This document shows, piece by piece, positions 1-10,757 of a stretch of 50,365 bases of DNA. The DNA is taken from positions 1 through 50,365 of the forward strand of contig NZ_CADEGP010000014.1 of NCBI RefSeq assembly GCF_902826915.1. The letters run 5' to 3'. Position 1 is the stretch's first letter. Each line of letters starts with the position of its first letter. The notes below the pieces were generated by a model. That model searched no databases, was not told where the DNA came from, and saw only the letters and a program-made list of their open reading frames with translations. The DNA is from an uncultured Nitrosomonas sp. (GTDB lineage Bacteria > Pseudomonadota > Gammaproteobacteria > Burkholderiales > Nitrosomonadaceae). A program made the position numbers and the translations under genes.

Positions 1-253
1 ATTATCCCAGCCCATCCCTTGGCTCTCATCTCTCTCTCCTTTGATTTTCCATAATCGTTCCCACCTCTCTCTTATACTTCCTTATTCTTATTCTCTCCTT
101 CAGAATTATTCTTCGTAATCCCTCAGACAGCTCTTCTTATAGCCTCAACCACCAACTCAACTTCTCAATCTTCCATAGACTACTGAGTCCATTTCTTACT
201 GTCAAGCTGTTCGCTTTTTCTTTTTTTATGAAAAAATGAATTTTTGATACCAG
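1..253. other. Pyrimidine-rich stretch downstream of rpsT, no gene seen
   Basis: The top strand is very poor in G (11 G in the first 180 bases) and consists mostly of C/T-rich runs, so the opposite strand is A/G-rich. All bottom-strand frames are broken by frequent stops. On the top strand the longest open stretch is about 38 codons from the left edge, ending near base 118, with no recognisable protein. It could be the end of something outside the window or an untranslated spacer after rpsT. Nothing further is supported. Confidence 0.4.
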
Positions 254-517
254 CTAATTCATCATTTTAATTGCGGAAGATAATCGACTTTTATAACGCG
301 CAGCCTTATTTTTGTGAATAATACCTTTTCCAGTAATTGAATCAATAGTACCTAAAGAACTGCTAAATGCATTGTGAGCCAGATTTTTGTCTCCCGCCTC
401 TATCGCTTTTCTTACAAATTTAATAGCAGTACGCAATTTAGACCGCAAACTAACATTATATTCCCTGCGCTTGACAGCTTGCCTTGCACGCTTTCTTGCT
501 TGTGCACTATTAGCCAT
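254..517 (-). CDS. rpsT: 30S ribosomal protein S20
   Basis: Primary 16S rRNA-binding protein of the small ribosomal subunit. The 87-residue product starts [13 protein letters not shown] and carries the conserved basic N-terminal helix (R/K-rich, residues 7-25) and the internal [10 protein letters not shown] and [15 protein letters not shown] segments typical of S20. The reading frame is open seven codons further upstream, but the family begins at [10 protein letters not shown], so the start is placed at 517. It is transcribed leftwards as a single gene. Length is normal for the family (about 87-90 residues). High confidence. Confidence 0.97.
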   Translation of the reverse strand: MANSAQARKRARQAVKRREYNVSLRSKLRTAIKFVRKAIEAGDKNLAHNAFSSSLGTIDSITGKGIIHKNKAARYKSRLSSAIKMMN

Positions 518-603
518 AAGAACCCTTAGCTCCTTCAAAGAAAAAAGGACTAGATACTACTTTCTTTTTTTTTATATTGCAACTCACAATTTCTTTTATT
601 TGC

Positions 604-966
604 TTATTTGGTATTGGATATTGGCGGCTTACAATAAAACCTAGATGGGAATTCCGAATTCCGCTGTGTATTCCTTATAACATCCCCACCTTCGTTGACA
701 CATACCATAATCGACATATCCAAATTGGGAAAATATTCATTAGATCCAGGTTGCGCCGAAGTTGGTGGTACTTTTTCTCTTATCCTAGCGCATAACTCAG
801 GTCCATCCGGCTTTAGCAAATCATCCTGCATTGCAGGTAATGGGCAAAGATTACAAGGATCTCCCGGGCACAAGCATCCAGTACAACTAGCAAACACCGT
901 TGGTGCCAAAAAACTCAATCCAAGAGTACAAGTAAGAATCACACCAATTTTTAATGCTGAAAACAT
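604..966 (-). CDS. Small Cys-rich secreted protein, unknown function
   Basis: A 120-residue protein with a Sec signal peptide (residues 1-26, hydrophobic core GVILTCTLGLSFLAPTVF, cleavage near VFA-S). The mature N-terminus opens with a dense cysteine cluster, CTGCLCPGDPCNLCPLP (five Cys in the first 15 mature residues), then two or three further Cys downstream. There is no CXXCH, so it is not a c-type cytochrome by motif. The cluster could bind metal or form disulfides in the periplasm; this is inference. I do not recognise a family. It stands alone between rpsT (same strand) and a divergent small exported protein, with ATG at 966. Confidence 0.7.
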   Translation of the reverse strand: MFSALKIGVILTCTLGLSFLAPTVFASCTGCLCPGDPCNLCPLPAMQDDLLKPDGPELCARIREKVPPTSAQPGSNEYFPNLDMSIMVCVNEGGDVIRNTQRNSEFPSRFYCKPPISNTK

Positions 967-1260
967 GATTATCTTTATTCTCCCGCTTAATTAGTACTTT
1001 AATTCACAAACCAATTCTGACAAAGTAAAAATCTTATCAAATTGAAATAACTAGATAGCAGATCCGGTAAAATATGAAAATATAAAATTTATTTCAAAAC
1101 CTCAAGAAAATGATTTTACAGCCATTTATATAGAAAAAGGTTCGATAACTCTAATGGCAATAACAAAAAAGAATTGTCACTTCCTGATATACTTCACTAT
1201 AAAGCACTTCACTACAAGTTGCGAGAAATTGAATTTGAGCGATTAATTACCTTGAAAGCC

Positions 1261-1638
1261 ATGAAAATTAACTCAAACCTAAAAATATCTAATCTATTGG
1301 GCAAATGTACTATTCTCTTGTTCATATTTACTCTCTACACCTCAGTCTCCTCATATGCCAAAGCAGAAAATATTGAAAGCCTGCAAAAGAATGCAAGCGT
1401 TACCTATGAAAAAATGATGAAAGCAAAACAAGATGCTGATACTTCCACTAAAGATTTAGCTTTTGCTGAAAAAAAATTGACTGCAGCAAAGCAAAAATTA
1501 GCGGAAGCCGAACGAGTGACTGAATCGGCAAGGAAAAAATTGGAGCAAACTGAAATTTCAATGGAGCAAGCAGTCAATCAGTGGAAACAAGCTTCGGATG
1601 CGTTAGCGAATGAGTGGGGCAAAACTGAAGTAAGATAG
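1261..1638 (+). CDS. Small exported coiled-coil protein, unknown function
   Basis: A 125-residue protein with a hydrophobic signal/anchor segment (about residues 14-33, cleavage near SYAKA-E) followed by an almost uninterrupted charged helix rich in Ala, Lys, Glu and Gln (residues 36-120), with heptad-like spacing that predicts a coiled coil. The frame is open further upstream to a TTG at 1174, but that extension would put 29 polar residues before the signal peptide, so the ATG at 1261 is preferred. Neither start has a convincing ribosome-binding site. It converges on the GNAT gene with only 12 bases between stop codons. It could be a periplasmic helical protein reminiscent of Lpp-like or adhesion-stalk proteins; function unknown. 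Confidence 0.65.
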   Translation: MKINSNLKISNLLGKCTILLFIFTLYTSVSSYAKAENIESLQKNASVTYEKMMKAKQDADTSTKDLAFAEKKLTAAKQKLAEAERVTESARKKLEQTEISMEQAVNQWKQASDALANEWGKTEVR

Positions 1639-1650
1639 GAAGAGGTAATT

Positions 1651-3422
<1,772 letters not shown>

Positions 3423-3462
3423 TCATATTCTCTAAAATATCCATGGAGTTAAGTTTAATGAA

Positions 3463-4614
3463 TTAAATCTCTTTAACTATCCATTTTCCATCATGCAGCA
3501 CTAATTGTCTGTCGCAAGCCAGAAATTCATTCTTTTGTCCTGGCAACTCCATGACAACAATATGCCCTGCTTTACGTAATTGCTGAATCATATCTTCCAA
3601 TTCCTTATTCTTCTTTTCAGAAGGCGCCCGTATCCCTTTTGGATATTTTTTAGGTTTCACTAATCTAGATAATTCTCTTAGATCCATACTAAAACCCGTC
3701 GCCGGTCGTGCTCGCCCAAAAATTTTCCCTATCTCATCATAGCGCCCACCAAGTGCGATAGCGTTTGAACATCCTTTCGCGTATGCAGCAAATACCATTC
3801 CGGTATGATAGTGATATCCGCGCAAATCAGCCAAATCGAATGCAACTCTATCTACCACTAGCTTCAGCTCTTTCTCAACTGCACTAAGTTCATTCAGTGC
3901 AGTCCTAATTATCGGATAATCTGGCAACCACTTCATCGCATCGGTCAAAATATTTTTATCACCATAAAGCTCAGGTAAGAGTAGCAACGCGTCGCGAGTA
4001 TTTTTTTTCAGCTTTATACACAATTCCTGTAAAGTTGAAATATCTTTTGCTTGTAGAACCGAGAATAATTCGTTCTCAAGTTCTCGCGATATTCCAGCGC
4101 CTTTTATTAGTCCACGAAAAACTGCCACATGTCCAAGATCCAGGTGAATTTCACTGATACTGGAAACTGACAAACATTGCAGCATAAGGCATTGGACTTC
4201 TAAATCACTTTCCAATCCTGAATGACCGTATAGCTCAGCACCAATTTGCAAGGGCTCACGCGTTTGTGTTATTCCAGAGGGGATCGTATGCAGCACACTA
4301 TTGACATAACATAGACGTGCTATGCCGTCAAAATTCAATAAATGCGCATCAATTCTTGCCACTTGAGGTGTCATATCAGCACGCAACCCCATCATTCGTC
4401 CACTCAGCTGGTCGACAACTTTGAACATTTGTAAATCCATATCGCTGCCGCTGCCAGACAATAATGACTCTACATATTCTAATAAAGGTGGCATAACCTG
4501 TTGGTAACCATGCGTCAACAGTAGATCAAGGATCTGCCGACGCGTTACTTCGATATGTAACGCCTCTACCGGTAATATATCTTCAACATATTCAGGAAGC
4601 AACCAATTATGCAT
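3463..4614 (-). CDS. hisZ: ATP phosphoribosyltransferase regulatory subunit HisZ
   Basis: HisZ is a histidyl-tRNA synthetase paralogue that forms the active hetero-octamer with short-form HisG, the first enzyme of histidine synthesis. The product (383 residues) has the class II synthetase core: the N-terminal LPEYVEDILPVEA segment, the motif-2-like GLRADMTPQVARI (about 77-89) and the histidine-binding-like YHYHTGMVFAAYA and GGRYDEIG segments (about 267-295). It lacks the C-terminal anticodon-binding domain of a true HisRS, and its length fits HisZ. It lies between the DUF2065 gene and purA; hisG itself is not in this window. Confidence 0.95.
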   Translation of the reverse strand: MHNWLLPEYVEDILPVEALHIEVTRRQILDLLLTHGYQQVMPPLLEYVESLLSGSGSDMDLQMFKVVDQLSGRMMGLRADMTPQVARIDAHLLNFDGIARLCYVNSVLHTIPSGITQTREPLQIGAELYGHSGLESDLEVQCLMLQCLSVSSISEIHLDLGHVAVFRGLIKGAGISRELENELFSVLQAKDISTLQELCIKLKKNTRDALLLLPELYGDKNILTDAMKWLPDYPIIRTALNELSAVEKELKLVVDRVAFDLADLRGYHYHTGMVFAAYAKGCSNAIALGGRYDEIGKIFGRARPATGFSMDLRELSRLVKPKKYPKGIRAPSEKKNKELEDMIQQLRKAGHIVVMELPGQKNEFLACDRQLVLHDGKWIVKEI

Positions 4615-4655
4615 GTTTAGACTGACGAAGCGCCAGCGGGAAATAAAAAATGATG

Positions 4656-4841
4656 TTAGGTTATGATAATAAGCAGTATTAATCCGATTAACATCGAAGT
4701 TAAACCTATGAAGCGCACCTGATTATCATTAATTTCAGTAAGTCTCCTGAATGCTTCTCTCCAGGTATTCGGAGATAAAAAAGGCAACATCCCTTCCAGA
4801 ATTAGCATTAATGCAACTGCATTCAGAAAATTTTCCCACAT
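4656..4841 (-). CDS. DUF2065 family small inner-membrane protein
   Basis: A 61-residue protein with two predicted transmembrane helices (about residues 6-22 and 43-60) joined by the conserved PNTWREAFRRLTEINDNQVRFIGL loop region, the hallmark of the YjeT/DUF2065 family. The family usually sits beside hflC and hisZ or purA in proteobacteria, as here, which supports a link with the HflKC membrane complex, but no biochemical role is established. Size is normal for the family. The start ATG at 4841 is the only reasonable one. Confidence 0.9.
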   Translation of the reverse strand: MWENFLNAVALMLILEGMLPFLSPNTWREAFRRLTEINDNQVRFIGLTSMLIGLILLIIIT

Positions 4842-4893
4842 CTACGATAACTCCTGCTTAATCAGGTATTCACATTGTCTTAGATAAAAGTAC

Positions 4894-4957
4894 AAAAAAT
4901 TAAGAGGTTCTGTCGTAAAATCGAGCATGAAAAACAACTTCGATTTTCAGAACCTCT
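4894..4957 (-). terminator. Bulged long hairpin with U-tract after hflC
   Basis: AGAGGTTCTG (4903-4912) pairs with CAGAACCTCT (4948-4957), and inside it AAAATCG (4917-4923) pairs with CGATTTT (4941-4947), leaving a 4-base bulge on one side. Read leftwards, the stem is followed by TTAATTTTTT, so it can act as an intrinsic terminator about 120 bases after the hflC stop. A small inverted-repeat remnant of a mobile element is an alternative reading. Confidence 0.6.
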
Positions 4958-5079
4958 CCATAAGCATCCACAATATTAAATCGCACAACATCATTCGATA
5001 AGAATATGCGCTGGGATACTAATTATTGCGCTTGTCAATGATAAAATAGAGCGTTAATTCATATCAGGCGCAGATATGA

Positions 5080-5955
5080 TTACTTATTAACTGCAGGATT
5101 TTTAAGATACTTAAAGAACTCAGAAGTAGGCTCAAGAACCATCATATCTCCCTTATTCTTGAATGACTGCTTATAGGCATCAATACTACGCCAGAAAGCA
5201 TAAAATTCCGAATCTTTCTGAAACGCATCAGCATAGATTGCTGCTGCCTGACTATCGCCATCACCCATTGTTTTCTGTGCCTCCCGATAAGCCTCAGCCA
5301 ATATAATTTCTCGTTGTTTATCCGCGTCAGCACGTATCTTTTCCGATTCAGCAGCACCGGTTGAACGTAATTCGTTTGCCACACGTTTTCGTTCCGCCTC
5401 CATTCGTCTGTATACCGACTCACTAACTTCTTGCGGTAGATCCACACGTTTCAAACGCACATCAACAACTTCTACTCCAATAGACCTAGCATCATGGTCT
5501 GCTTTCTGACGCATAATTTCCATAATCACATCACGTTCACCTGAAACTACATCATGAACCGTGCGATTACCAAATTCGTCACGCAAACTTGCGTTGATAG
5601 TTTGAGCTAGCCGTGTCTGAGCTAATCCTTCATCCCCTCTCACGCTGATATAATACTGTTTCACATCCACAATACGCCATTTCACAAACAAATCCACCAA
5701 AACATTCTTTTTCTCAGAAGTAATAAAACGCTCCGGTTCTTCGGTATCCATTGTTAGTATACGTTTCTCAAAGAAGCGTACATTTTGCGCAATAGGAATT
5801 TTGAAATATAAGCCTGGCTCAGTTTTAACATCGATCACTTCCCCAAGTTGAAATAAGATGGCCTGTTGGCGTTCATCAACAATATAAATTGCTGAACTAC
5901 CCAGAAAAAAAATTGCAATAATAATGCCTGAAAATACTGATGTAAAACTTTTCAT
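5080..5955 (-). CDS. hflC: HflC, membrane protease regulator (SPFH/band 7)
   Basis: Partner of HflK in the large periplasm-facing complex that surrounds and modulates the FtsH protease. The 291-residue protein has a single N-terminal membrane anchor (about residues 7-25), then the SPFH/band-7 domain beginning IYIVDERQQAILFQLGEV, and a long charged helical region with RRMEAERKRVANELRSTG and repeated Ala/Glu/Arg heptads. The hflK stop and the hflC ATG (5955) are directly adjacent, so the two are co-translated in near-equal amounts. Length is typical. Confidence 0.96.
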   Translation of the reverse strand: MKSFTSVFSGIIIAIFFLGSSAIYIVDERQQAILFQLGEVIDVKTEPGLYFKIPIAQNVRFFEKRILTMDTEEPERFITSEKKNVLVDLFVKWRIVDVKQYYISVRGDEGLAQTRLAQTINASLRDEFGNRTVHDVVSGERDVIMEIMRQKADHDARSIGVEVVDVRLKRVDLPQEVSESVYRRMEAERKRVANELRSTGAAESEKIRADADKQREIILAEAYREAQKTMGDGDSQAAAIYADAFQKDSEFYAFWRSIDAYKQSFKNKGDMMVLEPTSEFFKYLKNPAVNK

Positions 5956-7134
5956 CTATCTTATCTCCCGTTCGCGACTACGAAAAGATTCTCGTGCCCG
6001 TAAACTACTATCAGATGTTGTTTCTTGCGCCATTTGTGGCACTGGCACTGGTGAAACTGAAGTTGATCCACTCATATTAATGAGTTTATCGAGCGGCAAA
6101 TACAAAAGATTGTTACCGTTCTTTTGATCAACAATAATCTTACTTGTATTAGATAATACCTGCTGCATCATATCCAGATATAAACGTTCGCGTGTTACAT
6201 TTGGTGCCTTACTATATTCAGCAAGAATTTGCTCAAAACGACTAGCATCACCCTCAGAGCTTACAATTACACGTTGCTTATAACCTTCCGATTCTTGAAT
6301 TAATCGAGCTGCATTACCTGCTGCCCTTGGTATGACATCATTCGCATACGCCTGTCCTTCGTTTTTTTGTCGTTCTCTATCTTGACCCGCTTTTACCGCA
6401 TCATCAAATGCTGCTTGAACCTGTTCCGGCGGTTGTGCATTTTGCATTGTCACTCTACTAATCAAAATACCAATTTCATATCGATCAAGAATTCTTTGCA
6501 TCAATTGTGTTGCATTAGCTGCCACTTGCTCACGTCCCTCATAAAGGACAAAATCCATTTTACTTTTACCTATGACTTCCCTGATTGCAGTTTCGGCTGC
6601 TTGAAGTACCGCTTCTTCTGGCCCTCTATTATTAAATAGAAACTTCTCCGGATCATTTAATATGTACTGCACTGCAAACTGAATATCGATGATATTTTCA
6701 TCGTCGGTTAGCATTAATGCCTCGCGAAGCACCTTGCTTCTTACATTGTTCCGATAGCCAATTTCAACCGTCCGAACTTGACTAACATTCACAACTTCCA
6801 CTTTCTCAACTGGATAGGGCAAATGCCAGCGCAACCCTGCCTGTGATGTATCAACATATTGACCAAATCGTAGTACAACACCTCTATGGCCTTCATCTAC
6901 TATATAAAAACCACTACCCAGCCAAACCACAATCAACAAACCAAGAATCAATACAATGCTCCCACTACTTTGTGGCTTAGGCCCTTGAGCGCGTGATCCA
7001 TCATCACCTCCCCCACCTTTTTTTTGTCCAAACATATTATTGATTTTTTTATTGAAATTCCGCAACACATCATCCAAGTCTGGTGGACCAGAATCGCCTT
7101 TATTTTTTCCCCATTGTGGATCATTTAATCCCAT
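5956..7134 (-). CDS. hflK: HflK, membrane protease regulator (SPFH/band 7)
   Basis: Forms the HflKC complex with HflC and regulates FtsH. The ATG at 7134 (MGLNDPQWGK, the family's usual N-terminus) is chosen because AGGA lies six bases upstream; the frame stays open further up, but that would extend far into hflX. In the 392-residue product a Gly/Asp-rich cytoplasmic tail is followed by one transmembrane helix (about 59-77), then the SPFH domain (FYIVDEGHRGVVLRFG onward) and a helical C-terminal region. The start overlaps the hflX stop by 14 bases, consistent with a single operon. Confidence 0.95.
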   Translation of the reverse strand: MGLNDPQWGKNKGDSGPPDLDDVLRNFNKKINNMFGQKKGGGGDDGSRAQGPKPQSSGSIVLILGLLIVVWLGSGFYIVDEGHRGVVLRFGQYVDTSQAGLRWHLPYPVEKVEVVNVSQVRTVEIGYRNNVRSKVLREALMLTDDENIIDIQFAVQYILNDPEKFLFNNRGPEEAVLQAAETAIREVIGKSKMDFVLYEGREQVAANATQLMQRILDRYEIGILISRVTMQNAQPPEQVQAAFDDAVKAGQDRERQKNEGQAYANDVIPRAAGNAARLIQESEGYKQRVIVSSEGDASRFEQILAEYSKAPNVTRERLYLDMMQQVLSNTSKIIVDQKNGNNLLYLPLDKLINMSGSTSVSPVPVPQMAQETTSDSSLRARESFRSREREIR

Positions 7135-8326
7135 AATCATTCCTGTTTGTTCGTTCAAAAAAATCTTGCACTGAAGCACAATCTCGAAACTCATTAGTTA
7201 TTTCCGTTGATTCTTCATTCATTTTTTTGTAGCTTTCCAAGATTACTTCTGCCAACGCCTGCCTTACAAACTTTAATCCCTCACCTGTTTTTGCGCTTAA
7301 ACGAATGCGTGATATTCTACCATATTCATCACGCACGCAACCTGCACTGCGCGTAGTCGTGTCAATTAAATCAATTTTGTTGAGAATCAAGATTTGCGGA
7401 ATAGTATCCGCATCAATTTCTTTTAATATTTTGTTAACTTCGTTAATTTGCTCATCACGATTGGAATTACTGGCATCTATCACATGAAGCAGTAAATCAG
7501 CCTGCACAGTTTCTTCAAGTGTTGCACGAAATGCGGCCACAAGCGTATGCGGCAATTCTCGAATGAACCCTACCGTATCTGAAATGACTACTGCACTACC
7601 TTCTTTAATAAATAATTTGCGCGTTGTTGTATCTAGTGTAGCGAATAGCTGATCAGCAGCATACGATTGCGCGCGAGTCAATTTGTTAAAGAAAGTTGAT
7701 TTACCTGCATTGGTATAACCAACAATAGATATTGCCAACGACTTTGCTCGTTGCCTAGATCGTCTTTGAACATTTCGTTGACGCTGCAGATCCGAAAGTT
7801 TCCCTTTAAGTAATTTAACCCGTTTTTTAATTAATCTCCGATCCGTTTCCAACTGAGTCTCTCCTGGTCCACGCAAACCAATACCACCTTTTTGCCTTTC
7901 AAGGTGAGTCCAACCACGTACAAGACGTGTTACAAGATATTCGAGCTGAGCTAATTCAACTTGTAACTTTCCTTCATGACTTTGTGCACGCTGTGCAAAA
8001 ATATCAAGAATCAGATTAGTACGATCAATAACATTACAATTTAAACGCAAAGATAGGTTTCGTTGCTGAGCTGGAGACAAATCATGATTAAATATCACCA
8101 ATTCAGCCCCTGTCTGAAGCATCACTTGTATGATTTCTTCGACTTTACCTCTTCCGATATATGTTGTGGAATCAGGACGGGAACGTCTTCCCTCCACGAC
8201 CGCCAGAACATCGAGATTATCACTGGCGGCTAACTGCTGTAACTCTTGCAAGCTATCTTGATGAGTACCACTACCAAAATCGACACCAACCAGAATTGCT
8301 GTATTAGATGTTATTAATTTATTCAT
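7121..8326 (-). CDS. hflX: Ribosome-associated GTPase HflX
   Basis: GTPase that binds the 50S subunit and splits stalled ribosomes, important under stress. With the ATG at 8326 the product has 401 residues; a TTG two codons upstream is also in frame. The N-terminal HflX domain includes TYIGRGKVEEI and the GIGLRGPGETQLETDRR signature (about 148-164). The G domain shows Walker A GYTNAGKS (about 203-210), the G3 motif DTVGFIRELP (about 250) and G4 NKID (about 316). It lies 17 bases after hfq on the same strand. Confidence 0.96.
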   Translation of the reverse strand: MNKLITSNTAILVGVDFGSGTHQDSLQELQQLAASDNLDVLAVVEGRRSRPDSTTYIGRGKVEEIIQVMLQTGAELVIFNHDLSPAQQRNLSLRLNCNVIDRTNLILDIFAQRAQSHEGKLQVELAQLEYLVTRLVRGWTHLERQKGGIGLRGPGETQLETDRRLIKKRVKLLKGKLSDLQRQRNVQRRSRQRAKSLAISIVGYTNAGKSTFFNKLTRAQSYAADQLFATLDTTTRKLFIKEGSAVVISDTVGFIRELPHTLVAAFRATLEETVQADLLLHVIDASNSNRDEQINEVNKILKEIDADTIPQILILNKIDLIDTTTRSAGCVRDEYGRISRIRLSAKTGEGLKFVRQALAEVILESYKKMNEESTEITNEFRDCASVQDFFERTNRNDYGIK

Positions 8327-8343
8327 GCCCAATAGGCATAATA

Positions 8344-8589
8344 TCAGGCATCACGTGTTTCCGCCTTTTCAACAGGAATAGTAACAGCTCTTGCAGGTAC
8401 CACTGTAGAGATTGCATGTTTGTACACCATTTGCGTAACCGAGTTTTTCAACAGCACTACATATTGATCGAATGAATCAATTTGTCCTTGTAACTTAATA
8501 CCATTCACTAAATATATTGACACTGGAATATGCTCTTTTCGCAATATATTTAAAAATGGATCTTGCAGTAACTGTCCCTTGTTACCCAT
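8344..8589 (-). CDS. hfq: RNA chaperone Hfq
   Basis: Hexameric Sm-like protein that helps small RNAs pair with mRNAs. The 81-residue product begins [20 protein letters not shown], with the proximal-face residues Gln8 and Phe/Leu of the DPFLN segment, the Sm1 motif [19 protein letters not shown] and the Sm2 motif YKHAIS (56-61). The tail is short, as is normal in Betaproteobacteria. It is the first gene of the leftward hfq-hflX-hflK-hflC block, so a promoter for the block should lie in the roughly 230 bases upstream. Confidence 0.98.
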   Translation of the reverse strand: MGNKGQLLQDPFLNILRKEHIPVSIYLVNGIKLQGQIDSFDQYVVLLKNSVTQMVYKHAISTVVPARAVTIPVEKAETRDA

Positions 8590-8740
8590 AGGTAACTCCC
8601 TCTTCTAATTATTCGTTATCGGAATAGTAACTCTACTTTATTTTTAAATGTAAATCTATATCAGATTATACTCACTCAGTATTCAGTAGAAACGTTATAT
8701 CAAATTAATCGCCAACCAGAAACTTCTATTCCACATTGAA

Positions 8741-8772
8741 GTCATTCAGATTATTGTCATAATCTGAATGAC
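8741..8772. repeat. Perfect 14-bp-stem palindrome between peroxidase gene and hfq
   Basis: GTCATTCAGATTAT (8741-8754) is followed by a 4-base loop TGTC and then its exact reverse complement to 8772. It lies 45 bases after the leftward peroxidase stop and about 150 bases upstream of hfq. Neither strand has a U-run right after the stem, so it is not a standard intrinsic terminator. It could still block 3' degradation, assist termination or be a protein-binding dyad for hfq expression. Confidence 0.75.
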
Positions 8773-8817
8773 AAGCCCGCTTTTAACCCGTAACGGTAAC
8801 ACAGAAGATTTCAACAA

Positions 8818-9810
8818 TTAAAACGGTACAGGTCTGGGTGTACTATTATTTGATGGTGGAAGGATAGGCAATTTAATATCAGGTTGCTCACCCGTTAGTG
8901 TTTTCAAGAAGGCAACGATATTATCAATTTCTTTCTTATTAAGGTCTCGATCTAATTGCACTTTACCCATTATCTTTACCGCATCTTCTAATGTATTTAC
9001 AGCACCATCATGAAAGTAAGGATAAGTTAATTCTATATTACGCAAAATTGGCACTTTATAAACATTCAAATCAGTATCTTTTCCAGTAACTGCTTTTCGG
9101 CCTTCCGCCTTACTTTTTGTTTCATAAGGGTGATGAACACCAAACTTCTGATACAGTGCGCCTCCTACAGCTTTCCCGTTGTGACAACCAACACAACCAC
9201 TACTCTTGAATAACGCATATCCCTCAAGCTCTTGCTGATTTAAGGCTTCCTTGTCTCCTTCCAGCCATTTATCAAAACGGGATCCCGGGGTAACCAGCGT
9301 ATCTTCAAAAGCCGCAATTGCCGTGGTTATTCGATCAATATCAACCTGATCTGATCCAAATGCTTTCTTGAAATAAGTACGATATTGAGGAATAGATTGT
9401 ATTACATCAACAGCTATTTTATGAGTCGAGCCCATTTCTCCCGGATTAGCAATTGGACCACCAGCTTGCTCTTTCAAATCTTTAGCCCGCCCATCCCAAA
9501 ACTGTGCCAAATTCATACTAGAATTTAATACAGTTGGCGCATTAATTGGTCCTTGATGCCACTTATGACCGATAGAACTCGGAAGATTATCTGTTCCACC
9601 CATACTTAAATTATGACAAGAGTTGCAAGAAATAAATCCAGACATAGATAAACGTGGATCAAAAAATAACATTTTCCCCAGCTCAACCATATTAGCATTC
9701 TCAATTTTTGCAGGTTTAATGGGCTGGATAGGCTCATTGGCTGAAGTATTAATCGAAACGGCAAGCATGCCCATCGATAAAAGTGATGCAACCAGCGTAT
9801 GCATCTTCAT
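8818..9810 (-). CDS. ccp: Di-heme cytochrome c peroxidase
   Basis: Periplasmic enzyme that reduces hydrogen peroxide to water with electrons from c-type cytochromes. The ATG at 9810 is chosen: GGGAG lies seven bases upstream and the next residues form a signal peptide (cleavage near NTSA-NEP). The 330-residue precursor has two heme c sites, CNSCH (about 62-66) and CVGCH (about 206-210), plus the MauG/CCP signatures KMLFFDPRLS, APTVLNSSMNLAQFWDGRA and LRNIELTYPYFHDG. From memory it is very similar to the N. europaea enzyme, which is active without prior reduction. Monocistronic, with no partner cytochrome next to it. Confidence 0.96.
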   Translation of the reverse strand: MKMHTLVASLLSMGMLAVSINTSANEPIQPIKPAKIENANMVELGKMLFFDPRLSMSGFISCNSCHNLSMGGTDNLPSSIGHKWHQGPINAPTVLNSSMNLAQFWDGRAKDLKEQAGGPIANPGEMGSTHKIAVDVIQSIPQYRTYFKKAFGSDQVDIDRITTAIAAFEDTLVTPGSRFDKWLEGDKEALNQQELEGYALFKSSGCVGCHNGKAVGGALYQKFGVHHPYETKSKAEGRKAVTGKDTDLNVYKVPILRNIELTYPYFHDGAVNTLEDAVKIMGKVQLDRDLNKKEIDNIVAFLKTLTGEQPDIKLPILPPSNNSTPRPVPF

Positions 9811-9990
9811 CGGTACTCTCCCTAATTTAATTAATAATAAGCGACTGTAGTGGCGCAGTCGATTACGCCTGATAAAACACTCAAAAATGGGAAATTTATT
9901 AGAATAATGAAAAAAACCATTCACTTATATTCTCTCAACTTCATAAGAAATAAGAGTTAATGTCTCCAAACATACTTAATAAGCTTATTC

Positions 9991-10551
9991 TTATTCGTTT
10001 ATTTCCAGTTGATCAGTCAGAGCTTTCTCTCCTGCTCCAGCTAAAGTATTCACATCATAATCAACATGTTGACAAGGATCTGTTTTTAGTAAACGCGACA
10101 ACTCTGTCAATGCCCGTTTATAAACTTTACGCTTAAATTCCACAACCGAGTCTAATTCAACCCAATATTGATTCCAACGCCATGCATCAAATTCCGGATG
10201 AGTACTTCGTCGTAATGAAACATCACTATCACGCCCGACCAAACGCAGCAGATACCAAATTTGCTTCTGTCCCTTATAGTTGCCACGCCATTCACGCCTA
10301 ATCCATCGATCAGGCACTTCATATCTCAACCAATCACGCGTACGTCCAACAATTTCAACATGATTTGGACGCAATCCTATTTCTTCGGTCAACTCACGAT
10401 ACATAGCCTGCTCCGGACTCTCTCCCGATTTAATGCCTCCCTGTGGGAATTGCCAAGAATTCTGCCTAATACGCTTACCCCAAAAAACCTCGTTTCTGGA
10501 ATTCAAGAGAATAATACCAACGTTGGGGCGATATCCATTACGGTCAATCAT
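9991..10551 (-). CDS. rppH: RNA pyrophosphohydrolase (Nudix)
   Basis: Removes pyrophosphate from the 5' triphosphate end of mRNAs, which triggers RNase E-dependent decay. The Nudix box G-x5-E-x7-R-E-x-x-E-E-x-G-L is complete at residues 38-60 (GGIKSGE...RELTEEIGL). The N-terminus [13 protein letters not shown] and the [31 protein letters not shown] segment are specific to RppH. The product is 186 residues, slightly longer than in E. coli because of a C-terminal tail, as is common in Betaproteobacteria. It is divergent from proS, the usual neighbour. Confidence 0.95.
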   Translation of the reverse strand: MIDRNGYRPNVGIILLNSRNEVFWGKRIRQNSWQFPQGGIKSGESPEQAMYRELTEEIGLRPNHVEIVGRTRDWLRYEVPDRWIRREWRGNYKGQKQIWYLLRLVGRDSDVSLRRSTHPEFDAWRWNQYWVELDSVVEFKRKVYKRALTELSRLLKTDPCQHVDYDVNTLAGAGEKALTDQLEINE

Positions 10552-10757
10552 ATGAATTGTTCATTTGACCCATCAAATAGGTAGATTTTTTCATACTTTA
10601 CGATAGATTGAAAGTACTCCTAAAATAAAAATTCATGTCCTTTCATGTCTCTGCTTACATAAAATAGATCGCACCGCCATAATCTATGGACCGCACCACA
10701 CTATGAACAAGTATTTCAAGGTAAAATTATTATTTTATTATCATAATGGAATAGCAC

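Noticed and set aside
604..966. c-type cytochrome
   Set aside because: The cysteine cluster contains CXXC but no following histidine, so no heme-binding CXXCH site exists.
1174..1260. N-terminal extension of the small coiled-coil protein from a TTG
   Set aside because: It would place 29 polar residues before a good signal peptide, and there is no ribosome-binding site.
3463..4614. Histidyl-tRNA synthetase
   Set aside because: The fold matches, but the anticodon-binding domain is missing and the position before purA is that of hisZ.
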